From positions 136,340,655 to 136,404,654 of the forward strand of contig NC_067495.1 in NCBI RefSeq assembly GCF_947179515.1: DNA of 64,000 nt, read 5' to 3'. The stretch's first letter is position 1; each line of letters starts with the position of its first letter. The notes beneath the pieces were generated by a model, which saw nothing but the letters and a program-made list of their open reading frames with translations, ran no database searches and had not been told where the DNA came from. Source of the stretch: Apodemus sylvaticus (taxonomy: Eukaryota > Chordata > Mammalia > Rodentia > Muridae). Below are positions 46,985 through 56,756 of this stretch, piece by piece. Position numbers and translations under genes: made by a program.

Positions 46985-47395
46985 GATACAAAAAAATGTA
47001 TTTTTCACACTCAGCTAACCAGGACTCATAGAGTCTCACAGAGACTAAACTGCCACCCAGAAAGTATACATGAGACTGACCTGGGCCCTCTGCACATATC
47101 ACAATTGTGCAGCTAAATCTTCATGTGAGATTCCTAAAGCAAGAGCAGGGGCTATCTCTGACTACATTGCCCACTAACTGGGTTCACTTGCCTAGCCTCA
47201 ATAGGAAGATGTACTAGGGTCTACTGGAATGTGTTATTCATGGTATATCTGCTTGCTGATATCCATGGGAAGCTTCCCCTTTTCTGTGACCAAGGAGAGG
47301 AAAAGTGGATAAAAGGAGAGGAGAGATTGGGGGGGGTGTGGAAAGAAGAGGAGGAAGGGTTCAGAATATAAAATAAATAACTTAATAAAAAAGAA
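46985..47395 (+). mobile_element. Old L1 3' UTR (Lx3-like), plus strand
   Basis: 'acagagactaaactgccacc', 'tgtgagattcctaaagcaag', 'atatccatgggaagcttccc' and a G+A-rich stretch (47290-47360) ending 'aataaataacttaataaaa' follow an L1 3' UTR. It is of a different subfamily from the one at 46045-46690. Confidence 0.6.
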
Positions 47396-47739
47396 CTTCT
47401 ATTTTACTTTGTGAAAATCAGGTCATCATGATTTTAATAAAGATTGTACTACATCTTTACAGTATTTTGGAGATTATTAACATCTTAACAGTATATTTAC
47501 TTTTATAGTAGCAATTACTATACTAATATAGTATATTTATAGTAGTGACAAAATACCATGATGGAGGGAAATTATAGAAAGAAGAATTCATTTAGGCTTA
47601 TTATTCCAGAGGGTGTGAGAGACATTCCCTTCCATGTGATAATCCTTAAGAGTATAAATCATTCAAGTAGTAGACACTAATATCTTCACATTCATGTATC
47701 TGTACTTTATTGTAGTAATGCTTAATTTTTTCCCTTTCT
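47396..47739. other. Unassigned sequence
   Basis: Nothing recognised. Confidence 0.45.
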
Positions 47740-47985
47740 TTCTTTCAGAGACAAAGTATCAACATGTAGCTTAAGCTAGCCTCTAATTCAAGGTCTTCCC
47801 ACATCAGAATCTTCATGCTGAAATTTTAGACACGTGACACTTTGCCTGGCACTAAGATATACCATCTACAAGAAAACATTTGTTTGCTTGTTTGTAAACA
47901 AGGTCTTGGTGCATAGCTCGAGTTGGCCTCAAACTCATGACCTTTTTTCTTCCCAAGTAATAGGATTATAGATATATCTGCTTGT
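47740..47985 (-). mobile_element. Two adjacent old B1 SINEs, minus strand
   Basis: First: 'cagagacaaagtatcaacat', 'agctagcctctaattcaagg'. Second: 'caaggtcttggtgcatagct', 'gttggcctcaaactcatgac' and 'taataggattatagatat'. Each has its own reversed B1 left end; the junction is at about 47870. Confidence 0.6.
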
Positions 47986-47999
47986 TTATAGTTTTAGCA

Positions 48000-48880
48000 T
48001 AAAAGCTTTGCAGTTTTTGATATAACTTATTGACAAGATTTTAATTTTTTGATGCTATTGTAAGTGAAATTGACATCAGAAATTTATTTATAAATCTTTC
48101 AGTGATAATGAGTAAAAATACTGTTAGGTTTCAAGTGGACCCCCGAAGGGGGAGTACTGGTGACAATGTCCTAAACAGAAAAACCACTATTGGTAAACAG
48201 AAAAAATGTTCTTAAGTAAACAGAAAGTTAAATTCATCATTTCTCTGGACCCTCATGAGGCCTTCTGTTTACCAGGACAGCTACTACTTCCCCAACGTTC
48301 ACCTACCCATGGCAAGGGCATCATTTAGTTCCTGATTAACACAAGCAGCCTGCAACAGATCGAAGCTGTCATAGGTCCTATGGTTTTCTGGTCAGCATCT
48401 GTCCCCTTAACACTAACCAGGCCTTCTCAGTGGTTTATGTTCTCTGCCCCCTGAGAGGCAGTCCAGCAGTTGGACTCCCCAGACAAAATTTCTTTCCACC
48501 AATGGGATGCTCTCATTTGGTGGTTTCACTGCACCTTCTCTTAAAAATATAAGCTTTCCTTTGTATGTTAATCTGCATCGTGGAACTAGTTTGAATTTAT
48601 TAGAAATACTGTAAATGTCTTGGGAATTTCCTTATACAAGATCTTGTTATCTAAGTGTAGTTTTACTTCTTTTCAATATAAGATACCTTTTTTCCTATGT
48701 AATTAGTCTGCCTAGAACTCTCAGTATGTTGTTGAATAGAACCAGCAAAGCAAATATCCCTGTATTGTTCCTAATCTTACAGAGAAGTCTTTCAGTATAT
48801 CACCACTGAATGTATTGCTCACTGTGGGCATTTTCCATAAGCATACTTTATTATATTGAGAAATTTTTCATTATTCCTAG
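48000..48880 (-). mobile_element. Ancient L1M ORF2 fragment, split
   Basis: 48005-48115 ('ttttgatgctattgtaagtg') and 48590-48880 ('gtgtagttttacttcttttc', 'ctcagtatgttgttgaatag') are consecutive parts of reversed L1M ORF2. The 480 bases between them are foreign. Confidence 0.6.
48125..48603. mobile_element. Possible solo LTR inserted in L1M
   Basis: A 480-base block with sequence unlike the flanking L1M. It contains 'ctggaccctcatgaggcctt', a CCAAT-like 'accaatggga' (48497) and a TATA-like 'aaaatataag' (48544) about 45 bases apart, as in LTR promoters. The 9-mer aaatactgt is present on both sides (48116-48124, 48604-48612), longer than a usual LTR duplication. TG...CA termini are not clear, so the class is uncertain. 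Confidence 0.45.
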
Positions 48881-49240
48881 TTTTCTTGGCCTTTCCCCCA
48901 AATATCCCATGGACATTTTATTCTTCTAAAATATTGTGGTGTTTGTTTGTTTATTTGTTTGTTTGGAGGTGTTTGGTTTTTGTATTCTGTTTATTTTGGG
49001 TAGATTCCTTCATCTCCCCATTAGTAGTGCTGACTCAGACAATTGCAACATTAAATAATTGTTGCCCACTGTTTTAACTAAACACCTTCTGGTAGAAATA
49101 TTTACAATGAGCAAGGCTCAAGGTAAGCCCTGAATATGAAACATTTTGCATGTCATCAGCCAGGTCCAACAATGAAATATCTCCAGGTATGAGATTTAGA
49201 AATGTCATTTTGTTCTTTGAGTGGCTGTTAAGTTATTCAA
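48881..49240. other. Unassigned sequence
   Basis: Contains a short GTTT-rich stretch at about 48941-48965; otherwise nothing. Confidence 0.45.
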
Positions 49241-49378
<138 letters not shown>

Positions 49379-49695
49379 TCTTTTCTTTTTACAGTCCAGT
49401 CATTTTCCTCCACCAGGTCTGCCCTCTGGCTGTGCCTCATCCCATACCTCCTCCCTAGTCTCCAAGAGGATGTCCCTACACCCAACCCACTAGACCTCCC
49501 CAGTCCCTGGGGCTTCAAGACTCTCCAGGGTTAGGTGCTTCTCTCTCACTGAGGCCAGACCTGGCAGTCCTCTGCTGTGTGTATGTGTTGGGGGCCTCAT
49601 ATCAGCGGGTGTATGCTGCCTGGTTGTTGGTCCAATGTCTCAGAGATCTCAGGGAGCCAGGTTGGTTGAGACTGCTGGTCTTCCTATGGGGTGTC
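49379..49695 (-). mobile_element. Short Lx-type L1 3' UTR fragment
   Basis: 'gtgttgggggcctcatatca', 'ggtgtatgctgcctggttg' and 'gttgagactgctggtcttcc' match 17365-17480. Only the last 300 bases of the element are present. Confidence 0.8.
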
Positions 49696-49947
49696 TTTTT
49701 CAAGGCTGCTCTTGAGTATAGACAAATGGAATGAGAATAGGGCAAGCTCAGCCAAGGCTCCATTGTTAAAATTCAGCTGGTTTGCTTTAATGAAATGCCC
49801 CATGAGTTTCTGAATGACTTAGGATAGTTTCTTAAGTTTAAAAAGAATGAAAAAGAAAGAATGTAGATATTGCCACCCTTTGTGTCCCTTGCTTTATGCA
49901 GATATCATATTTAGATGTCCTTACTGAAGTACTTCTCCCTTTCTTTC

Positions 49948-50023
<76 letters not shown>

Positions 50024-50644
50024 ATATTTTAGATATTTGTCTCTGATCTTGAGAATTTTATGTTACTTATCTAGAAGTATAAATGCAAGATAATCCTCAG
50101 GTTATTTTTCTTAGTTAGTGAACACACTATTACTTCTCACAATGAAATAAGCAATTAAAGTTTATTGTAAGCGTATTTTTTTCAAATTTAAAACTTTCCA
50201 TGATGAAATACATGAATACTGCTGGTTCCAAGATGGGTTTTTATGAGTTTTAATATTGCTGGTTTTGGAATGCATGATACAATTTATATTAAGACAGTAC
50301 TGTGTCCTAGTTTAATTTTCACTGTTAAATTTTTCCTAAGGGTATATACTGTAAGCTAGCAGCTTCTGTGATTAATATATTCTATGAGGTACATTAAGAT
50401 AGTCCTATTCAGAACCTTTTAGGACAGCTAAGTTACTGCAAGCTGATTCAAGCTTTTGGATGGGGGGGGGGCGAGCAGACAGATTCTATTTTACTTCTGC
50501 AGGTTTCTGACTCAACCTCAGGAATTAGTAGACTATCCAAATGACTACCATCTCTATAAAAGTCATTACATGGGGAAATAGGTAGAGATTAGTTTAAAAT
50601 TCCCAATATTTTAATTTGTAACACTACATGCTTAAAGCTAGAAG
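49696..50644. other. Unassigned sequence with (CTTT)n
   Basis: (CTTT)n at about 49945-50022, about 19 units, and a run of about 10 Gs at 50462-50471. No interspersed family recognised in the rest. Confidence 0.55.
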
Positions 50645-50765
50645 AGATCACAAAGGTAGCTGCCTCTTTGTGTACACTGGGACACTGAGGCCCAGCTGGG
50701 CAAAAGAGCAACTCAATGTCATTTACAGCTAGTAGCAGAGTGGAATTAGAAGTATGCTCTATTGC
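50645..50765 (+). mobile_element. MIR SINE
   Basis: 'gggacactgaggcccagctg', 'caactcaatgtcatttacag' and 'ctagtagcagagtggaatta' reproduce the MIR segments 'gaaactgaggcccagag', 'taacttgcccaaggtcac' and 'agtggcagagctggga'. Confidence 0.75.
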
Positions 50766-51301
50766 TTTTTTCTATTAGAACAGTCTACATCTCTCAACCT
50801 TTTTCTCTTAGCCTCCTGTTTATCTCTATGTCATTTTGTAAACCATTCTAAAGGCATTTTCTCCACCTTAATAAGCAGTTATAAAGGAGACAGCTATGTT
50901 TTTTTTTAAAACATTAAATCATATTTGTGTTTCAAGTAATGTGATTTCCACTTAGAAATAAATTAAAATGCCGAGATAAGCCTGGGCTCCATTGCTGACC
51001 AGATTCTTCTCCTTCCAGACACCAGCCAGATCACTGTTGGCAGGAAAGTAATGGCTGGCAGAAGTCTAGTTAACCCTTAGTGGTGACTCAAATGTTTATA
51101 CAGTCAAATGTTTATAGTGGTCAAGAAATACAAAGTTTACTCACAGCCCTGACAATAAATATCATCTGTGTGACCTAAAATCTTCAGAGGTGGAGCAATA
51201 CATACAGTTTATGCAGCTAAAAATGAAGCAGCCTAAGAGGAATTATTATGTGGACAAGCCAGATAAAATGCCACACACACATACGATTTAAGAATTATTG
51301 T
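50766..51301. other. Unassigned sequence containing an inverted-repeat arm
   Basis: No gene or known repeat. Positions 51001-51085 pair with 52795-52879 (separate entry). Confidence 0.5.
51001..51085 (+). repeat. Inverted repeat, left arm (85 bp)
   Basis: The reverse complement of 51001-51085 aligns to 52795-52879 with about 7 mismatches and one single-base gap (about 90% identity). An identical core of about 24 bases includes 'ccaacagtgatctggctggt'. It matches no SINE or L1 that I recognise. The spacer of 1.7 kb holds a B1 and two L1 pieces. Confidence 0.85.
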
Positions 51302-51440
51302 GAATCCAGGGAGAGTGGCATATACTTTTAATCCAGTTCTCAGGAGGAAGAGGCGGGAGGATCTCTGAGTATGAGGCCAGTCTGGTCTCCAGAGTGAGTT
51401 CCAGGAAATTCAGAGCTACACTGAGAAATACTGTCTCAAA
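51302..51440 (+). mobile_element. B1 SINE, plus strand
   Basis: 'gggagagtggcatatacttt', 'gaggccagtctggtctccag' and 'agagctacactgagaaatac' are B1 landmarks; the tail is an A/G-rich GATGAG repeat. Confidence 0.85.
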
Positions 51441-51484
51441 AAAGAAGGAGGATAGGATGATGATGATGAGGAGGAATATATATA

Positions 51485-51590
51485 TTTTCCCTTGGTGTAG
51501 AAAGGGGAAGGGGGATCCGGGAAAGGGGAAATCATTTGGAATGTAAACAAAGAATATAGAAAATAAAAATATTAAAAAAAAGAAATGAAG
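51485..51590 (+). mobile_element. L1 3' terminal fragment
   Basis: 'gatccgggaaaggggaaatc', 'atttggaatgtaaacaaaga' and an A-rich tail match the final 100 bases of the L1 3' UTRs at 24280 and 52540. Confidence 0.75.
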
Positions 51591-51647
51591 TTTCTAGGAA
51601 CCTATTCCTTACAAGTTGTAAGAGAATAAATTGTAATAAAAAAGAGC

Positions 51648-51678
<31 letters not shown>

Positions 51679-51681
51679 ATA
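51648..51681. repeat. (AAAT)n microsatellite
   Basis: Eight or so AAAT units. Confidence 0.95.
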
Positions 51682-51689
51682 GGAATATG

Positions 51690-52605
51690 TAAACAATTAT
51701 TGCAATGGAAAACTAGTATTACTCGGCTATTAAAAACAATGAATTCACGAAATTCTTAGGCAAATGGATAGAACTACAAAATATCATTTTGAGTGACGTA
51801 ACCCAATCACAAAAGAACACAAATGGTATGCACTCACTGATAAGTGGATATTAGTCCAAAAGCTCAGAATAAACAAGATACAATTCACAGATTACATGAA
51901 GTTCAAGAAGAAGGAAGACCAAAGTGTGGGTGCTACGGTTTTTCTGAGAAAGGGAACAAAACACTCACAGGAGCAATTATGGAGACAAAGAGTAGAGCAG
52001 AGACTGAAGGAAAGCCCACCCAGAGACTGTCCTACCTGGGGATTCAACCTATAGTCACCAAACCTTGACATTGTTGTAGATGCCAAGAAATGCTTGCTGA
52101 AGGGAGCCTGATATGGCTGTCTCCTGAGAGTCCTTGCCAGAGTCTTACAAATACAGAGGTAGATGCTAGCAGCCAACCATTGGCCTGAGCATGGTATCCT
52201 CAATGGAGGAGTTAGAGAAAGGACTAAAGGAGCTGGAGGGGTTTGCAACCCCATAGGAAGAACAACAATATCAATCAACCAACCAACCAACCAGACCCCC
52301 CCCCCAGAGCTCCCAGGAGCTAAGCTATCAACCAAGGGGTACACATGACTCCAGCTGCATATGTAGCAGAGGATTGCCTTGTCAGGCTTCAATGGGAGAA
52401 GAGGTCCTTGGTCCTATGAAGGCATGATAGATGCCCCAGTGTAAGAAAATTGAGGGAGGGTAGGTAGGAGTTGGGTAGGTGGAGGAACATCCTCATAGAA
52501 GAAGGGGGAAGAAGGATGGGTTAGAGGTTTTCTGGGAGGGGGGAAACCAGGAAATGGAATAACATTTGAAATGTAAATAAGGAATATATTCAATAAAAAA
52601 TCCTT
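51690..52605 (+). mobile_element. 5'-truncated L1, plus strand
   Basis: Starts in the ORF2 C-terminal coding region ('gaattcacgaaattcttagg'), continues into the 3' UTR ('cactgataagtggatattag', 'cttgctgaagggagcctgat', 'ccagctgcatatgtagcaga') and ends at 'acatttgaaatgtaaataag' with a short A-rich tail. Collinear with 23596-24348. Confidence 0.85.
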
Positions 52606-52794
52606 AATATGCAATTGTGACTAAGTAAATGATAATTCCTCTTTTCAGAAATCTTTTTGGTCAGCTTATGAAATAATTGGTTTATCATGCATGTACATTA
52701 CTGTATGTTGCTCATATTTTCTGTACTGCCTTAACATTTCTCACTGGCCTACCCTCCCTTCAAATAGCTTACTTTTTGCTTTCATGTAATATAT

Positions 52795-52879
52795 ACCACT
52801 AAGGGTTAACTAGACTTCTGCTATCCATTGCTTTCATGCCAACAGTGATCTGGCTGGTTCTGGAAGAAGGAGAATCTGG
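52795..52879 (-). repeat. Inverted repeat, right arm (85 bp)
   Basis: Partner of 51001-51085. Similarity stops sharply at both outer and inner edges ('accactaaggg' to 'agaatctgg'). Confidence 0.85.
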
Positions 52880-53204
52880 AGTCGATATATGATAAAAAAA
52901 ATCATTCAATATGTTACTCCTGTTACTCATCTACAAAAAATATGCAGTGTTTCTTATTTAAAAGTTTAATATTTAACAACATAAAATGACAAAGTGATTA
53001 ATTCAGAAGAGATTAAGCAACAGGGAAGAATGAAACCACAAAATTAAAAAAAAATGGATCCTGATCAAAGTGGATGGTGCTGAGCAGGAGAAACCTGAAT
53101 GGCATGTCCTGGCAAATACTGCTCTGGTGGAAGGGTCCAATGTGGGAATACAAGGGCAGGTCCTCTGAGCTCCAGAGTCCTTTGCATAAAGAAAAAAACT
53201 GTTC

Positions 53205-53285
53205 TGACCAAATATTCCCCCAAGCAATGTCTAGCATGGTGCCCCTAATAAGCATTCTATAAATGTTTAATGACTGAATAATGAT
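53205..53285 (+). mobile_element. Possible MIR/L2-like 3' end
   Basis: 'ctagcatggtgcccctaata' followed by 'ttctataaatgtttaatga' resembles 'gcctggcacatagta...caataaatgtttgttga', a common end of ancient SINE/LINE elements. Confidence 0.4.
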
Positions 53286-54424
53286 AAACAGATACACAGC
53301 TATTAGTCACTCATTAAGGAACACATTTCTTACTTAACACAGCAGAGGCAAAATTGGCATGATTTCAGGCAAACCTCCAAATTTATAATTCAGAAAGAAA
53401 CACTTCATTTATAACATTCTGATATATTCAAATAAATATATACACAAAAGATTACTCACTTGGCTATATTTCCATGGTTTCCTGAGTTTGGAGAAAATCT
53501 GTTTCTAAGCACAGTATCGAAAATGATGTATTACTTTAAAATAACTTCTCATCTTTATAAGACAATAAGCCCCATGTTTGATTTAAAAGGGCCAGGAACA
53601 GTCAGCTGTGGTACAATTCTTACTCTGGATCGAATGCACTATGGGATGTTCAACAGCTATATCCCTTTCATATTGAAGAGTCCATCTGAACAAAATGTCC
53701 TCCAGACCTAAGAGAATGAGGCCACAGCTGGCTGAGTTCAATGTCACTTCATCCAAATATTAAAAACAAATACATAAACAAATAAAAAAGTGGATAAAAC
53801 TGTGCATACCTGTCCCATCTCTGTTAGGTTTTCTTGTACAAACTAAACACATTCCCTTTCCACCATGGAGTTAGTGCTGCTTAAAGTAACCTTCACGGGT
53901 CACAGTTGATGCTGAAATTTAGAAGGACAGGAGATCTTACAATATACCAAGGAGGACTGCTGATACAGAAGGATGACTGGTCTCTATTCTTCAGTAGTGG
54001 CAATGACATATTAGAGTGTGCTTTAAAAATGTCTCTGAGACATTCCATCAGGGGGTAACACTGCTGCTCATCAGTGCCCTTGCATGTGCATAGATGGCAT
54101 GAACCCTTGGAATATGCTACTTGTATCAGCTATCTATGGAGGGAAAGTATCTCACTTTGTAACTTGCTGTTGCTTCCTTTCCAGGTGGAAGAGGAAGCAT
54201 ATAAGCAAATCGAGTGACTGAGTTGCTCTTTCCATCCTATACCTCACTTGTTCATCAGTGATGCTGATTTTATTTACTTCTTCAATGTCCTTCCTTGACA
54301 TTTACTTTATGGGCATTCAGAAACTATTTTCATCTATATTAATTAAATAAAACTTTCCTCTGTGACCCAAATATCATCTGCATTGCCACAGACCTTTTGA
54401 AGTTTTAAAAATTAGGATGTAATT

Positions 54425-54960
54425 ACAATCACCTCCACTAAACTTTCCTCCCTTCAAACACTCCCATTTCCCCTACTCCCTCTCAAATTTATGACCTCTT
54501 ATTTATTATTATCACATATATAAATGCGTAAATATATAAATACAATCTGCTGCATTCATTTTTCTTGTTTTATATTACAGGGCTGACCCTTGTATGGCAT
54601 AACCTATTAGGAGCATCTCTCTGGGAAGGTTAATTTTCTCTCTCAGCAATGATTCCTGGCTGTCTAGAGTAGGCACCCTTGCTGTGAAATCTCTCCATTC
54701 CTCATGATCATCTGTATTGACATTGTTATTGGTTGGGTTTTCTTTAGATGGAGCTATTACTCAAGTATGTTGTAGCATCCATTCCATTTTGAGGGGATAC
54801 ATTGTCAAAATAGACTTCCTGTTCCTCTGGCTCTTAAAATCTATCCACCTCTTCTGCAATGCTCCCAGAATCTTGGATGCAGTCATTGATTAAACTATCC
54901 TCTATGCATCAACTACAACATGCTGAATCTGCTTAGTATTTCTCATAGGAAAAAGTTATT
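54425..54960 (-). mobile_element. Old L1 3' UTR, minus strand
   Basis: 'cactcccatttcccctactc', 'tatgacctcttatttattat', 'cagggctgacccttgtatgg' and 'ttcctgttcctctggctctt' follow the 3' UTR of older rodent L1 families. ORF2 is not reached. Confidence 0.6.
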
Positions 54961-55883
54961 TCTAACTCATAACACAATCCAGTACAAGTTTTCATTGTTG
55001 GGTGTCTCTCACATTGTGATCTAGGACCAAGTTTTCACTAATTTCCCAGTGTTTCCTCCGTTACGTCCATATACAGGACCACGGTCAGAGGCTCACAAGA
55101 ACATACAATGGTCTAATATGGTCATAGTGCACATAAATTTTCATGCCTATTTTATATTGCACGATCATAACTTATCATAGAGGAATCTTAAAATTATAAT
55201 TGAGGATTGTGTTTCAGAAAAGTAGAACATGAAATCTGGTGACTATGAGGATTTTCATCCACACCCTCCAAGGTCAAAGGTCTCCATTCTTTGACTTTTA
55301 TTGGGGAAGAGAAATCACAAAGTCACTGCAAGTTATCTGAGCAAGTGGGGATCCTGAAACTGACCACAGCATGACTAATACCTCCTCTAAATAACCTAGA
55401 GTGAAGATTTAGAGGACTAAATTGAGCTTATTTGAATGAAGACAGAGCTTTATACTGACAGAAAGATCAACTTTTTGGCAATAAAGCATTCAGGAGCTGA
55501 GCCACATAATTAAAGGTGACTGACAGGTGACACGGCCTCCCAGCCTGTAAAAATGCTGCTGCTGCTGCTGCTGCTGCTTCTTCTGCTTAGAGGTTGAATA
55601 AAACAGGACAAGCAGAATATTGCAGCAAGAGAGGTTGCATCAGTACACAGGTGTCTTTGAACACATTTCTAGGCTTTGGGAGGTTGCATTTAAAGGAAAC
55701 AAACCAGAATGTGGAGATAACAGTTTGGTGTTGTCAGTTACCTTGTTGTGGCCTTGGAAAAAACAATTCCTTTTTTTTTAAAGTGTTGGTTTTCTCATTG
55801 ATATGTCAGTATGATAATGACACCTTTGTCATAGAATTACTGGAATGTGTAAACTGTATAAAAGTAACTAGCATAAAACTTGA
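54961..55883. other. Unassigned sequence
   Basis: Nothing recognised except the CTG tract below. A 138-codon frame (55594-56010) runs into the next repeat and is not credible as a gene. Confidence 0.45.
55553..55577. repeat. (CTG)8 triplet repeat
   Basis: Eight uninterrupted GCT/CTG units followed by TTC and TGC variants. Confidence 0.95.
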
Positions 55884-56256
55884 TGTGTTAGTTTTAATTT
55901 TCAACTTGCCACAATCTAAAGTCACCTGGGGAGAGAGTCTAAATGAAGGACTCTCTGATCAAGCTAGCCTGTGGCATGTCCCTGGGGATTGTCTTGGTTG
56001 CCTTAATTGATGTGGAAAGATCTAGCCCGGTTTGGGTGGCATCATTTCCTGACTTAGGGTCCTAGACTATATATAAGAGTAGAGAAAATGAGCTAAGTAT
56101 GAGGTATGCATGTATTTATTTCTCTTTTGATTGTGGATGTGACATGACCTGCTATTTTAAGTTTCTTCTGCTTAACTTCCCTAAGCCTTTTCTTCTCTTA
56201 GTTACTATTGGTCAGGGTATTTTATCATAGCAACAAAAATTAAACTATGATGCTTA
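55884..56256 (+). repeat. Murid medium-length repeat (third family)
   Basis: 'ttttaattttcaacttgcca', 'cacctggggagagagtctaa', 'ttaattgatgtggaaagatc', 'ctatatataagagtagagaa' and the end 'gtcagggtattttatcatag' form a well-known rodent repeat pattern. A diverged copy lies at 63130-63360. Formal name not assigned. Confidence 0.65.
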
Positions 56257-56756
56257 GAATGCAATAGATCCTAACAGAGAGTTTCTCTTTGAATATATTA
56301 TTAAATCAATTTGCAGTGGAAGGCCTTCTTCTTTAGCCTGTGCTCATCTATCCAGTTCAACCAGGGGAAGTACAGACAGAAAGTAATGAAGTCAGAAAGT
56401 TAAAAGTGGCCAATAGAGAAGCAAGCGGATTTGACTGGTTGTTTTTTTTTTTTTTTTTTTTTTTTTTTCGTCAATTCTTCCATTTTTTTTATTTTTTCTT
56501 TTTTTTTCTTTTTTTTTATTCGATATAATTTATTTACATTTCAAATGATTTCCCCTTTTCTAGTCCCCCACTCCCCGAAACTCCCTTAAGTCCCCTTCTC
56601 TTCCCCTGTACTCCCACCCACCCCTTCCCACTTTCCCATTCTGGTTTTGCCGAATACTGCTTCACTGAGTTTTTCCAGAACAAGGTGCCACTCTTCCTTT
56701 CTTCTTGTACTTCATTTGATGTGTAGATTATGTTTTGGGTATTCCAGGTTTCTAGG

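Larger units (their letters stand above)
52606..54424. other. Unassigned sequence
   Basis: Apart from the inverted-repeat arm (52795-52879) and a possible MIR end (53205-53285), nothing recognised. Open frames of 60-94 codons overlap on both strands at 53000-53300 and are not supported. Confidence 0.45.

Noticed and set aside
55594..56010. 138-codon plus-strand open frame
   Set aside because: Runs from unassigned DNA into a known rodent repeat and has no recognisable feature.
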